Below are positions 17,767 through 27,519 of a stretch of DNA of 64,000 bases, in pieces. Source of the stretch: Candidatus Vecturithrix granuli (lineage in GTDB: Bacteria > Moduliflexota > Moduliflexia > Moduliflexales > Moduliflexaceae); assembly GCA_000739535.1 (NCBI GenBank), contig DF820473.1, positions 133,006 through 197,005 on the forward strand, written 5' to 3'. The position numbers and the translations under genes are program-made. Position 1 is the stretch's first letter. Each line of letters opens with the position of its first letter. The notes under the pieces were generated by a model, which made no database searches, was not told the DNA's origin, and was given only the letters and a program-made list of their open reading frames with translations.

Positions 17767-18665
17767 AGTTTGGCCTCCAATTCGTTTAAAGTTGCAAGCA
17801 GCTCTGGCCGGCCTTTCGCATAATCATCGTCACCAATCGGCGCGCCGTGCCACTGATGGTTATCTTCCATAAACGAGACCCCCTTGCCTTTATGAGTGCG
17901 GTAAATCACGGCAACTGGCCAGGTTGACTGCTGCTTGATCCAGTCAAACGAGTCGAAAATATCCGGGATATTATGCCCGTCGTAGGCTTTTGGAGCAATG
18001 TTCCAACGGAATGCACGAAATTTTTCTGCTAATGGCTCTAAGGGCATGATTTCGTTACTGGGACCATCGAGTTGCACACCATTGTAATCAATCAACGCCA
18101 CCAGACGTTCTGGTCGAAATTTGGCGGCAGCCATTATGGCTTCCCAGGTTTGCCCTTCATCCAGGCAGCCTTCGCCAAACATGACATAACTCCAAAAAGA
18201 TTTTTTCTGCACGCGCGCCGCCAATGCCATGCCTAAGGCAACAGACAGCCCATGTCCCAACGCGCCGGTTGACATTTCAACGCCAGGGGTCTCGTTCATG
18301 CAGGGATGCCCTTGCAGCCGGCTGTTCAACTGGCGAAACGTTGAAAGTTCATCCGTCGGGAAATAGCCTCGATAAGCCAGAACGGAGTAGAGCATGACCG
18401 AAGCGTGCCCTTTGCTCAGCACAAAGCGATCTCGATCAGGCCAGGCAGGATTGTCAGGTGTGATATTCATCACGTGATAATAGAGCGTGGTCAACACTTC
18501 CGCCGCTGATGAAGCGCCGCCCCAGTGTCCGGTACCTTTCTCATGCAGAATATCAAACGCTTTGAGGCGGAAGTATTGCGCCTGATACTGCAACATGACA
18601 GCCTTTTTGCTGAGATTCGTTTCCGATAAAATCTCTTGCAGCGTTAATGAACGTAGTGTTTTCAT
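17763..18665 (-). CDS. Transketolase, N-terminal subunit
   Basis: The 300-residue protein is the thiamin-diphosphate-binding half: HWGGASSAAEVLTTLYYHVM, RFVLSKGHASVMLYSVLAYRGYF, GALGHGLSVALGMALAARV and the Mg-ThDP motif GEGCLDEGQTWEAIMAAA (usual GDG replaced by GEG) ending in DYNG. The E for D change in GDG is conservative but worth noting. I start at MKTLRSL with AAGGAG upstream. It transfers two-carbon units between sugar phosphates and is likely a dedicated enzyme for this sugar pathway rather than the housekeeping one. Confidence 0.92.
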   Translation of the reverse strand: MKTLRSLTLQEILSETNLSKKAVMLQYQAQYFRLKAFDILHEKGTGHWGGASSAAEVLTTLYYHVMNITPDNPAWPDRDRFVLSKGHASVMLYSVLAYRGYFPTDELSTFRQLNSRLQGHPCMNETPGVEMSTGALGHGLSVALGMALAARVQKKSFWSYVMFGEGCLDEGQTWEAIMAAAKFRPERLVALIDYNGVQLDGPSNEIMPLEPLAEKFRAFRWNIAPKAYDGHNIPDIFDSFDWIKQQSTWPVAVIYRTHKGKGVSFMEDNHQWHGAPIGDDDYAKGRPELLATLNELEAKL

Positions 18666-18783
18666 TATTCTCCTTTTTAGCGTCAAAAGAGGCGATTATT
18701 AAGACATTCTAAAACCTCTCTCCGACCTATCTGCAATGGAGAATGGCCGGGAGAGGGGTTAACTGGTTTTTAGCATTGACTCC

Positions 18784-20004
18784 TTAGAGCGCGCAGAGCA
18801 ATTCTTGTTCTTCAGCAGTTACCTCGATATGAGGTAATTGGGCAATTTCAGCAAGTACCTGTGGAGAGGCCCACAGTTCATTCACCGTTAAGGTATTTTT
18901 AATCCTGATAATTTTAGCAGATTCCGGGGTAGTAAAATGGCAGTAACGTAATGCAATCTGCACTGCCTCGGCTTCGTTTTCTGCAACTACCGGCGTCTTC
19001 ACACGCTCCAGGAAATTACTGGTCAATCCGTTCTCATACGTCGCCTGGAAATCTATTTTATTATAAAAATTACGGGTGATAATATCGGCTAACCCCAATC
19101 CGACCGCGTTTCCATGGGATTTTTCCGTTAAATCCGACAGAATGATGCAGGTGATCTGCGGATAGTCCGGTTCAGGCTCGCCATAGATTTTGAGTCGTCC
19201 GATAATGTTCGTATCCATGCCTGCGCCAGAAACATCTTTGCCAAATTCATCCACAAGCAGAATATCAATGTGCTGCAAGGGCAAACGCGGCATATTGTTT
19301 CTCACCCAATCCAGGATTTTCATTTCTTCCGCTTCGATTTGTTCCGGCAGCAATGCCTTGATAATCGCAGTTTCGTCATAGGCGTTTTCTGCAAGCGCAA
19401 TGCCCAGGATAATATTGCCATGTTTCAGAATCTGTCGGGCGGTTTTGGGCATGAGTTCTTTCAGTCCATGCGTGCCGAGTAAATGAATCTCCAACGCCTG
19501 TTTATGCTTGCCAAGCCCAATGACACACATCTTCATTAATCCGCTTTCAAGCGGCCCGTGAAAATCGGTGTGCAGTTTCACGCGGTTGATAATGATGGTC
19601 GCGTCGGCCTCGTAAGCATATTTATCCATATAGACTTTATTTTCCAGCCCCTCTTGCGGAAGCTCAACCACCTCTAATGAGGATTTGATCGGCGCGCCGG
19701 TGTAAGCCTCTGTGATGCCATAGCCTTCCAGGACTTCCCGCTGTCCTTCAGGAGTTGCGCCGCCATGACTTCCCATGGCCGGCACGAAAAAAGGATGACC
19801 ACCCAATTCTTTGACTGTATCAGCAGTCGCTTTTGCGACCCTCTGGATATTGGCGATTCCGCGACTCCCAACTGCAATCGCGACCTGCGCGCCTTTGGAG
19901 AGGGTGATACCCGATTGAAGGATTTCCTGCCGGACACGCGCTTCGATGTCGCGCTCGTCAATCTTAGGGCGCTCAAAATGCTGATATACTTTTGTGAGTT
20001 TCAT
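18784..20004 (-). CDS. LarA-like (DUF2088) nickel-pincer racemase family protein
   Basis: The 406-residue protein resembles lactate racemase LarA and its homologues, which use a nickel pincer nucleotide cofactor for hydride-transfer racemisation or epimerisation of 2-hydroxy acids. Visible are the motif PAMGSHGGATPEGQREVL with a conserved histidine, and LHTDFHGPLESGLMKM with further His and Lys of the cofactor site. No larBCE cofactor-synthesis genes are nearby. I start at MKLTKVY because GGGGGAG precedes it. In this region it may epimerise a sugar acid; substrate is inferred. Confidence 0.85.
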   Translation of the reverse strand: MKLTKVYQHFERPKIDERDIEARVRQEILQSGITLSKGAQVAIAVGSRGIANIQRVAKATADTVKELGGHPFFVPAMGSHGGATPEGQREVLEGYGITEAYTGAPIKSSLEVVELPQEGLENKVYMDKYAYEADATIIINRVKLHTDFHGPLESGLMKMCVIGLGKHKQALEIHLLGTHGLKELMPKTARQILKHGNIILGIALAENAYDETAIIKALLPEQIEAEEMKILDWVRNNMPRLPLQHIDILLVDEFGKDVSGAGMDTNIIGRLKIYGEPEPDYPQITCIILSDLTEKSHGNAVGLGLADIITRNFYNKIDFQATYENGLTSNFLERVKTPVVAENEAEAVQIALRYCHFTTPESAKIIRIKNTLTVNELWASPQVLAEIAQLPHIEVTAEEQELLCAL

Positions 20005-20119
20005 AATTCTATTCTCCCCCTGGTATGGAATTTCTGCGTATGTTTTCATCAGTAGTGCTTTGTCAAAATTTGAATAACGGCTTCATAACACATTGGAAAA
20101 CACGTTTTAATGTGTTTAT

Positions 20120-20167
20120 AATAGCCGCTTCAGCGGCTTTTCCAACGCTAAAGCGTTTACTACGAAC
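20120..20167. repeat. CTACGAAC-family palindromes, partial copy
   Basis: GCCGCTTCAGCGGC and AACGCTAAAGCGTT followed by TACTACGAAC match the modules, in different arrangement, of the repeat at 22885-22939. The rest of the 20005-20283 gap shows AACACATT-like pairs but no gene. Confidence 0.5.
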
Positions 20168-20283
20168 CTGTCACAATCAATTAATTGTCCAATGCAGTAG
20201 TTACGTTTATGCTGCATTTTTTGAATGCTGTTACTTTGCAAGGTTATCGTTGTCAAGAATTCTTTGTTCCTGTAAAGATCGGA

Positions 20284-21169
20284 TTACAATAATTGTTCCT
20301 GTGTGCTGGCCTGAATATGTTTACCGGCAGTTTTAAACACGCCTTGCGTCGTCATCGGCATTTTGATGGGAATACCATGAATTTCAAAAATGTGGCGGAT
20401 TTCGTCATATTTGGTGCCATAAGTGTCTTGCAGCCGTTTGACAATCAGTTTAATGGCTAAATGCGAGATGTCCACGCCAAACCATTGGCGATTCAATTGT
20501 TGCGCCACGGCAATAGTTGTGCCACAGCCGCAGAAGAAGTCAGCCACGAGGTCGCCCTCGTTGGAACTGGCTTTGATAATGCGTTCCAATAAAGCTTCTG
20601 ATTTTTGAGTTGGATATCCCATAGGTAGTTTTTGAAATCCCACGTTCTTTATAGCACCAGATAACCTCGTTTAGAAAATTCCGTTCCCCAAAAATTAAGT
20701 CACATACAATCTTTAAATAGTGGCTCATGGTCGGATCACAATGCAAATAAAAACTGCCGGACACTTTTAAAATTTTGTGCATGTACCAGATCCGAATTGC
20801 CATGATGGAGAGATAAGAAATCGCACTTTTGGACAAGGCCGTTTGCGCAAAGGCGTCTAAGACCATGTGCAGGCTTTTATCAAGCTCGATAATTTCATTC
20901 AGCGTATCCAAATAGGAAATATTGCTCCAGGTGTCGGCAAAGGCTTCTTTCTGGGCTTTGGCGTCCTCTAAATCCACATCTTCAAAGAGCACGTTATAAT
21001 TGCGTTTGGAGTTAAACGGCGGATCAATGTAGATTAAGTCAATAAAGCCGTTTGGGTGTTCTTGATACAGCTTTTTCAGAATATCCAGGTTATCGTCAAA
21101 ATACAAATAATTCACGCCGGAAAAAACCCCTTTGCAACGGCGCAGGGCCATTACAAAGGGGTCTGACAA
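20284..21169 (-). pseudogene. Beta-class DNA methyltransferase remnant (internal deletion plus frameshift)
   Basis: The upstream part (21169-20540) has LIYIDPPFNSKRNYNVLF, the DPPF catalytic motif of type III-like N6-adenine/N4-cytosine methyltransferases. The other part (20643-20284) has [15 protein letters not shown] and [11 protein letters not shown], the AdoMet motif, and [10 protein letters not shown]. The two overlap in different frames around 20640: the reading after WCYKERG jumps into the region before GYPTQK. The target-recognition middle expected between them is missing, so an out-of-frame deletion has removed it. No restriction gene is adjacent. The gene cannot make a working enzyme unless the window carries an assembly error. 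Confidence 0.85.
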
Positions 21170-21178
21170 GAAGACGGT

Positions 21179-22861
21179 TTAGAGATTCCTCAACTGTTCT
21201 GCAAGCATATTGCCGATTTCCTGGTATTTCCGGTAAAGTGCGTCATATTGGGCGGCATGTTCAGGAATCGGGGTGTAGGTCTGGCTGAAACCGCTGACCA
21301 TTTTTTTCTGAGCCTCGTGAACATCGGCATATACTCCGGCAGCGACAGCGGCAAACATTCCGGCCCCCAGGGCAACCGCCTGTTCTGAGGTGACGACCTT
21401 AATCGGGATATTCAGCACATCGGCCGTGACTTGCATCACAAAATCCGATTTTTTAGCGATACCGCCAGTTGCGATGACCTGTTTGATCTCCACGCCATAT
21501 TTTTCGAATTGCTCATTAATGGCTCGTGCGCCAAACGCGGTGGTTTCCACCAACGCTCTGAAAATCTTTGGCGCTGAGGTGCCTAACGTGAGGCCAAGGA
21601 TCGCTCCTTTCAGGGTTTGGTCAGCATAAGGCGATCGGCGACCATTCAGCCAGTCAAGAGCGAGCAAACCGGTTTCTTCAATTGGAATTTGGGCGGCTTT
21701 CTCAGAGAGTTTATCCAGAATTTTATGCTCAATCTCCTTTCTGAGTTTTTCTGCAGTGGCTTTATCAACGATGGTGGTTTCCGGCAATAAGGTTTCCAAC
21801 GGCCACGAGAGCACTTTCTTAAACCAGGCATAGACATCGCCATACGCCGATTGTCCGGCTTCCATGCCAATCATGCCCGGAATGATGGAACCATCCACCT
21901 GCCCGCAGATGCCGGAAACCAGTTTGGTTCCGATCACTTCCGGCGGCGCAATCATCATATCGCAGGTTGATGTCCCCATAATTTTCGACAGCGTGGCCCC
22001 GGTAATGCCAGCCCCGACCGCGCCCATGTGCGCGTCAAACGCGCCGACGGCAACCGCAATACCTGCCGGAAGACCTAAACGCTTCGCCCACTCTGCGGTT
22101 AATTCTCCGGCTTTGACGTCTGAGGTGAAGGTTTCGGCGTAGAGCCGGCCTTTGATCCCTTTTAAGAGCGGATCAACCTTCACGAGAAACTCTTCGGCCG
22201 GCAGTCCGCCCCAGGATTCATGCCACATAGCTTTATGGCCGGCGGCGCAGCGGCTGCGTTTCAACGTGAGCGGGTTCGTGTGGCCGGTTAACAAGGCTGG
22301 CATCCAGTCGCAATGTTCAACCCAGGAAAACGCGGCTTTTCTGATCGCTTCATCCTCGCGCAGCACATGCAGCATTTTGGCCCAGAACCATTCCGAAGAA
22401 TACACTCCGCCTTCATACTGGGTAAAATCCACGCCGCCCCAACTGCGAGCGACCTTATTGACTTCTTCCGCTTCTTTCACGCCAGTGTGATCTTTCCACA
22501 ACACAAACATGGCGTTCGGATTGTCCTGAAATTCTTTCTTCAACGCCAACGGCGTGCCTTCTTCATCAACCGCGCACGGAGTCGAGCCAGTGGTATCAAT
22601 TCCGATGCCCACGATATTCTGCACAGTGTCGGCCGGGAGTTTGGCTAACGCCGCTTTTACGGCCTGTTCCATGCTTTCGATATAATCTAAGGGATGCTGG
22701 CGAAATTGATTTTTGGCCGCGTCGCAATACTTGCCCTGAGACCAGCGGGGATAATAGGCGACTTCATTCGTTTCTTCCTTGCCTGTCGCCGCATTCACCA
22801 CAACTATTCTGACTGAATCGGTGCCAAAATCCATTCCTAACACATGTTTTTCACTTACCAT
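21179..22861 (-). CDS. araB: L-ribulokinase-like FGGY carbohydrate kinase
   Basis: The 560-residue protein has the two FGGY/ASKHA halves: N-terminal GMDFGTDSVRIVVV phosphate loop, GIGIDTTGSTPC, QYEGGVYSSEWFWAKMLHV, the central KIMGTSTCDMM, IPGMIGMEAGQSAYGDVYAWF and the C-terminal IATGGIAKKSDFVMQVTADVL. Length and these segments match AraB-type ribulokinase, which phosphorylates L-ribulose at O5. GAGGAGG lies upstream of the ATG. No araA or araD is in the window, so an altered ketopentose specificity is possible. Confidence 0.9.
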   Translation of the reverse strand: MVSEKHVLGMDFGTDSVRIVVVNAATGKEETNEVAYYPRWSQGKYCDAAKNQFRQHPLDYIESMEQAVKAALAKLPADTVQNIVGIGIDTTGSTPCAVDEEGTPLALKKEFQDNPNAMFVLWKDHTGVKEAEEVNKVARSWGGVDFTQYEGGVYSSEWFWAKMLHVLREDEAIRKAAFSWVEHCDWMPALLTGHTNPLTLKRSRCAAGHKAMWHESWGGLPAEEFLVKVDPLLKGIKGRLYAETFTSDVKAGELTAEWAKRLGLPAGIAVAVGAFDAHMGAVGAGITGATLSKIMGTSTCDMMIAPPEVIGTKLVSGICGQVDGSIIPGMIGMEAGQSAYGDVYAWFKKVLSWPLETLLPETTIVDKATAEKLRKEIEHKILDKLSEKAAQIPIEETGLLALDWLNGRRSPYADQTLKGAILGLTLGTSAPKIFRALVETTAFGARAINEQFEKYGVEIKQVIATGGIAKKSDFVMQVTADVLNIPIKVVTSEQAVALGAGMFAAVAAGVYADVHEAQKKMVSGFSQTYTPIPEHAAQYDALYRKYQEIGNMLAEQLRNL

Positions 22862-22884
22862 ACGTTCCTCCTCTGTAAATCTCG

Positions 22885-22939
22885 GTTCGTAGTAAACGCT
22901 TTAGCGTTTTATCACGCCGCTAAAGCGGCTACTACGAAC
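22885..22939. repeat. 55-bp CTACGAAC-family inverted repeat
   Basis: GTTCGTAGT at the left pairs with ACTACGAAC at the right. Inside are AACGCTTTAGCGTT and GCCGCTAAAGCGGC. The same modules recur at 20120-20167, and the outer pair at 11086-11143. It sits upstream of the araB start. Confidence 0.7.
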
Positions 22940-23062
22940 ATGAGACCTCCCACATGAGTCATGATGAACAATTTCCTTTGACATCTGTTTGATGAAAACC
23001 TTTTGTATCAGGCAAAATTCCTGAAATCCTTGCTTATGAGAAATCCGTGTAGTTACCCAGGC

Positions 23063-23584
23063 TCAACGATCAAAATAAATGTTTTTGCCGGAGACCGACA
23101 ACGGAATCCCCATCACAAAATCCGCATCAATCATCTTCAATTTACGGGCGACCACGCCAATACGATACATGATGCGATTATCCACGTTCAACACCTGGGC
23201 AGTTTTCACGGCTGACCCCAGGGCGATGCCCATATCGAGCACCCGGATTGCGCATTGGGGGCCAAGAAATTCACCATCCTGTTCACCGGTATTCACCTTC
23301 TGTAAACATGTGATGAAGCCGCAAGCGCCGCAATTGACTCCGGTGGGCGCGGCGTCTTTCATCCCGATCAGCAAAATTGCCCCGGAATGTTCGACATTGA
23401 TCCCATCACGATCAAAATTGATTTTTCCGGATTCTTCGCCATATTTTGCCATCTCTTGTCCGAGGATGACACATTCTTCGTGATCCAGGATTTTCGTGAC
23501 TACAAAGTTTTTACCCCCGCCTTTCGGGGCAGTAATCGCCGCAATTTCCATGAATTCAGCGACCGTACGCAACGCATTTCCCAT
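23063..23584 (-). CDS. DUF2148 ferredoxin-domain protein
   Basis: The 173-residue protein matches a small family annotated as ferredoxin-domain or DUF2148 proteins: MGNALRTVAEFMEIAAITAPKGGGKNFV at the start, a cysteine group GVNCGACGFITC with a further Cys in GPQCAIRV that could ligate an iron-sulfur cluster, and ARKLKMIDADFVMGIPLS at the end. No membrane segment. GGAGGGA precedes the ATG. Function unknown; it is the first minus-strand gene of the region and is divergent from the UPF0182 gene. Confidence 0.8.
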   Translation of the reverse strand: MGNALRTVAEFMEIAAITAPKGGGKNFVVTKILDHEECVILGQEMAKYGEESGKINFDRDGINVEHSGAILLIGMKDAAPTGVNCGACGFITCLQKVNTGEQDGEFLGPQCAIRVLDMGIALGSAVKTAQVLNVDNRIMYRIGVVARKLKMIDADFVMGIPLSVSGKNIYFDR

Positions 23585-23953
23585 GTTCTCCCTCCATAAT
23601 AAGCCCTGTCAGCGATATAGATTCTGAAAAATAGAAGAAGTATCTTTATACCGCAATATAAGTCAAGAAGAACCTCTGCTTTTCAATAAAAATTCTCAAA
23701 AATTTTCTGCAGCTCAATTCGACAATCCTTTCCTGTGTCAATTTTTCTCTTGCCAAAAATCTCCTTTCTCCACAAGAGTCTTTCGTAACTATACGAAGAA
23801 AGCATAAGCAAAAATTTTCGAATTTTTGCTGAATATCTATGGTTTTCGTCAAACAAAAATCAAAGAAAACTATTGATATTTACTTTTCTTGTAGTCCCAC
23901 AACTTTCCCGGAAGAGCCGTATAACAATTTTAAAGAAAGGAGTAAAAACGCTT
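23585..23953. other. Divergent intergenic region
   Basis: This AT-rich stretch separates the divergent DUF2148 and UPF0182 genes and should hold both promoters. A possible plus-strand -35 TTGATA occurs near 23872, but no convincing -10 partner at standard spacing. Short frames here have no family look. AAAGGAG at 23935-23941 serves the following gene. Confidence 0.4.
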
Positions 23954-26791
23954 ATGAAAGAAAACAAGATTCAAAGAGGAATCAGTGTGCTTGTTTTGAT
24001 AGGGATTGCCATCGTGATCGCGATCACCTTGTTTGCCGGCTTCATTATTGATTATCTCTGGTTCAGCGCGCTCATGTATGCTGGCGTGTTTTGGAAAATC
24101 CTATTTGCTAAATTTTTTTATTTCCTGTTGTTCACTATACTGGGCTTTGCCATATTGATCGGAAACTTTTGGTTTGCTGCATATTATTCAAAGAAAGAAG
24201 GGCCGCCTGTAACCGATGGGAACATTATCAATTTCGGCTTTGGAGAATATAGCGAGCCATTAAAACAATTGACCTCCGGAGGATTGCAAAAACTGAACGT
24301 GCTGGTGGTAATTGCGGCAGCGGTGTTGGCGATTTTTACCGGGTTGACTATGATTCCGCACTGGGAGAAGTTTCTGCGTTTCTTTAACAGCGTCCCCTTT
24401 GAGAAAACTGACCCGATTTTCGGACATGATATTGGATTTTATGTGTTTTCCCTGCCGGTCTATACTCTTTTTCGAGGCTGGCTGATGTCTATGATCGTCC
24501 TGAGTTTCATTGGCTCCGGAGTGATTTATTGGATCAGCGGCATGTTTAAGTTGCTTGAGCGTTCAGTCTCATTTTCCAAAAGCGTAAAAGTTCATCTCTA
24601 TACCTTGATTGCTGTGGGGCTATTACTGAAAGCCTGGGATTATCGCTTAGAGATGTACAATCTCCTCTATTCCCGGCAGGGCCTGGTATTCGGCGCAGGA
24701 TATACGGATTATTACATCCACCGGCTGGCGTTGTGGGTTATGCTGCTCTACATGCTCGGGCTGCTTGTCTTTACTGTCTCCGGGATCTTTTCTTCAAAGG
24801 ATCGAGTCTTATGGCTCATTGTGGGATTGATCCTGATTATTCCGATTGCATTGATTCTGCAAGGATTTCTTCCTGGTCTGGTGCAACAGATGATCGTCAA
24901 ACCGAATGAGTTGATCAAAGAAGAACCTTTTATACGCCATAACATCGCCATGACAAATGATGCTTACGGCCTGGCAGATATTACCGTGAAAGCCTTTTCA
25001 GCCCAGGATTCTATTACAGTAGAAGATTTACGTAACAATGAAGACACTATCAATAACATCAGGTTATGGGATGGTCGTCCCTTACTCAGCACCTATCAGC
25101 AAATTCAGGCGATCCGAACCTATTATTCTTTTTTGAATGTTGATGTGGATCGCTATGAAATTGACGGCCATTTGCGTCAGGTGATGCTGGCGGCGCGGGA
25201 GTTAGAGCGGGAAAAACTCGCGGCGCGCGCTCAAACCTGGGTGAATACGCGCTTAACCTTCACACATGGGTACGGTATTGTCATGAATCCGGTCAATACG
25301 TTTACCGCAGAAGGCTTGCCAGAATTGTTCATTAAAGACATTCCCCCGGTATCTTCCGTGAATCTGCCGCTCCTCAATACCGCCATCTACTACGGCGAAC
25401 AGCGGCCGGGAGGAACAGCAAGCTCTCAGGAAAGAAGTGCAACACGCGCGATTACGGATGAAACCAGCGATTATGTGGTTGTGCGCACATCGAATCCCGA
25501 ATTCGACTATTCGGCCGGCGAAGAAAACAAGTACGTGTCCTATGAAGGCAATGGCGGAGTCTGGATGGGATCCTTGTTCAGACGTCTGCTTTTTGCCTGG
25601 GGCTTCCGCGAAATGAATATCTTGCTCACCGGGTCAACAACAGATGAAAGCCGTATCATGTTCCGGCGCAATATTCAGGATCGTATCCGCCACCTTGCTC
25701 CGTTTCTGGAATTGGATCAAGACCCCTATATTGTCCTGAGTGAAGGTCGGTTGTTCTGGATCCAAGACGCCTATACCTTCACCGAGAAATATCCCTATTC
25801 GGATCAGGTGCAATATCGAGGTAAGCTGATGAATTATATCCGTAATTCCGTGAAAATCGTGATTGATGCGTATCACGGCAGCGTGGATTTTTACTTGATG
25901 GATCATGATGATCCCCTGATTAAAACCTACCAGGCCATCTTTCCGACCATGTTCAAAGATTTTTCCGACATGCCCGAGGATCTCAAAGCGCATATTCGCT
26001 ATCCGCAGGATCTGTTTTATATTCAAATGGTGCAATATAACACGTACCACATGCAAGATCCGAAAGTGTTCTATAACAAAGAAGATCTCTGGACTATCCC
26101 CAAAGAAACTTATGGGGGCGAAACCATCAACATGGAACCGTATTACATCCAAATGCGGCTGCCGGGCGAAGAAGCTCTGGAATTTATTCTGATGATCCCC
26201 TTGACGCCAAATAATAAGGATAATATGATTGCCTGGTTGGCGGCTCGCTGCGATGGAGACCATTACGGCGAACTCCTGGTGTATAAATTCCCCAAAGAAA
26301 AGTTGATTTACGGACCATCGCAGATTGAAGCGCGTATTAATCAGGATACGATCATTTCGCAGCAATTCTCGTTATGGGATCAACGTGGGTCGAATGTGAT
26401 TCGCGGCAATCTGATGGTCATTCCGATTGAGGACTCCATTCTATATGTTGAACCAGTGTACTTGAAAGCTGAACAGCGCGATTTGCCGGAATTGAAGCGT
26501 GTGATTGCCTCGCATGGCGGCGATGTGGTCATGGGAATGGATCTTCGGACGACCCTTGAAGCTGTCTTTGGCGGACAACTGACGGAAACCGAGCAAAAAT
26601 TGGTCGAGCAGGTTCCAATGGCTTCAATTGAAGAAGGCGATATTGGCCCTGTGATTCAACAACTCGTTACGCATTTCAATGCAGCTCGTCAGAGTTTGGC
26701 GCAAGGCGACTGGCTGAGCTATGGTCAGGAAATGAACAAAGCGGAAGAACTGATCCGCAGACTACAGCAGCAATACGCGCCACAGCAATAG
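23954..26791 (+). CDS. UPF0182 family large membrane protein
   Basis: The 945-residue protein has about seven hydrophobic helices in the first 310 residues (SVLVLIGIAIVIAITLFAGF onward, including FYVFSLPVYTLFRGWLMSMIV) and then a large soluble region expected outside the membrane. Landmarks of the UPF0182/COG1615 family are IRLWDGRPLLSTYQQIQAIRTYY, THGYGIVMNPVN, YGGDMVVG-like HGGDVVMGMDLRTTLEAVFG, and IRNSVKIVIDAYHGSVDFY. Length fits. The ATG after AAAGGAG is used instead of an upstream frame extension. Function is unknown for the whole family. Transcribed alone or with the archease gene 56 bases downstream. Confidence 0.9.
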   Translation: MKENKIQRGISVLVLIGIAIVIAITLFAGFIIDYLWFSALMYAGVFWKILFAKFFYFLLFTILGFAILIGNFWFAAYYSKKEGPPVTDGNIINFGFGEYSEPLKQLTSGGLQKLNVLVVIAAAVLAIFTGLTMIPHWEKFLRFFNSVPFEKTDPIFGHDIGFYVFSLPVYTLFRGWLMSMIVLSFIGSGVIYWISGMFKLLERSVSFSKSVKVHLYTLIAVGLLLKAWDYRLEMYNLLYSRQGLVFGAGYTDYYIHRLALWVMLLYMLGLLVFTVSGIFSSKDRVLWLIVGLILIIPIALILQGFLPGLVQQMIVKPNELIKEEPFIRHNIAMTNDAYGLADITVKAFSAQDSITVEDLRNNEDTINNIRLWDGRPLLSTYQQIQAIRTYYSFLNVDVDRYEIDGHLRQVMLAARELEREKLAARAQTWVNTRLTFTHGYGIVMNPVNTFTAEGLPELFIKDIPPVSSVNLPLLNTAIYYGEQRPGGTASSQERSATRAITDETSDYVVVRTSNPEFDYSAGEENKYVSYEGNGGVWMGSLFRRLLFAWGFREMNILLTGSTTDESRIMFRRNIQDRIRHLAPFLELDQDPYIVLSEGRLFWIQDAYTFTEKYPYSDQVQYRGKLMNYIRNSVKIVIDAYHGSVDFYLMDHDDPLIKTYQAIFPTMFKDFSDMPEDLKAHIRYPQDLFYIQMVQYNTYHMQDPKVFYNKEDLWTIPKETYGGETINMEPYYIQMRLPGEEALEFILMIPLTPNNKDNMIAWLAARCDGDHYGELLVYKFPKEKLIYGPSQIEARINQDTIISQQFSLWDQRGSNVIRGNLMVIPIEDSILYVEPVYLKAEQRDLPELKRVIASHGGDVVMGMDLRTTLEAVFGGQLTETEQKLVEQVPMASIEEGDIGPVIQQLVTHFNAARQSLAQGDWLSYGQEMNKAEELIRRLQQQYAPQQ

Positions 26792-26796
26792 CAATA

Positions 26797-26836
26797 CGGG
26801 GAAGAAACCGGGTTTTTGACAAAACCCCGGTTTCTC
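26797..26836. terminator. GAAACCGGG hairpin between UPF0182 and archease genes
   Basis: AGAAACCGGGTTTTTGACAA and AAACCCCGGTTTCT form a stem of about 13 pairs with a small loop, without a strong trailing T-run. It could be an intercistronic terminator or a dispersed hairpin repeat. The archease start follows after about ten bases. Confidence 0.5.
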
Positions 26837-26847
26837 TGCTTATATTG

Positions 26848-27264
26848 ATGAAACGCTATACAGAATTCGAACACACCGCCGATATTGGCGTTGACATTTA
26901 TGGTAGGACGCGTGCAGAATTGTTTCAAAACGCCGGGTATGCTCTGTTTAACAGCATGATCAATGTCGTTGCCATTACTCCTATAGTCGTAAGAACCGTC
27001 AAGATCAACAGTGAAGATTCCGAATTGCTCCTGATGAATTGGCTGCGCGAATTACTTTATCTTTTTTCCATCCACCAGGAAGTCTATGCTGAATTTACAA
27101 TTGACACCCTTCGCGCTGATGCGCTTGAGGCAACCATCAAAGGCGAACCTCTGGATCTGGAAAAACACCAGTTCCATACGGAGATCAAAGCGATTACTTA
27201 TCATCAATTCTCCGTCACGCACAAGCACGGTCGCTGGAAAGCCCGCGTGATTTTTGACGTGTAA
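26848..27264 (+). CDS. Archease
   Basis: The 138-residue protein has the archease opening YTEFEHTADIGVDIYGRTRAELFQNAGYALFN, with the conserved HTADIG metal-binding motif, and the ending HKHGRWKARVIFDV. Archease activates the RNA ligase RtcB by aiding guanylylation and metal exchange. No rtcB is in the window. There is no clear ribosome site; translation may couple to the preceding gene or depend on a TTG-ATG pair at 26845-26850. Length is normal. Confidence 0.9.
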   Translation: MKRYTEFEHTADIGVDIYGRTRAELFQNAGYALFNSMINVVAITPIVVRTVKINSEDSELLLMNWLRELLYLFSIHQEVYAEFTIDTLRADALEATIKGEPLDLEKHQFHTEIKAITYHQFSVTHKHGRWKARVIFDV

Positions 27265-27267
27265 AAT

Positions 27268-27321
27268 GTAGCGCGGTATTGTGTTTCGTACCTGTGAAAC
27301 AGCGTTGCGCGATACATCTAT
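27268..27321. repeat. Family 2 relative after archease
   Basis: TGTAGCGCGGTATTGTGTTTC and GAAACAGCGTTGCGCGATACA form an imperfect inverted pair. The TGTAGCGCG end matches the 82-bp repeats at 1393 and 59045. It is placed directly after the archease stop. Confidence 0.5.
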
Positions 27322-27519
27322 GACCCCTTTCAAATTCTGTATTTTGACAAATGCGCTTCTGTTTTTCAACTTTTTCCTTGCCAAAATTTCAGGTCATACG
27401 GTATCTATGTAAAAAAATTTCCCCCTGAGAACTGATTTCGAAGAAGACAGACGAGGGAAGAGTATTTAGAGGGCAAGACGCAAATCTTTTCCTTTAAAAT
27501 CTTTGTCCCCCCCGTAAGC

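Noticed and set aside
25634..26365. 243-codon frame antisense to the UPF0182 gene
   Set aside because: Shadow frame of a well-supported large membrane protein; no ribosome site or family match.
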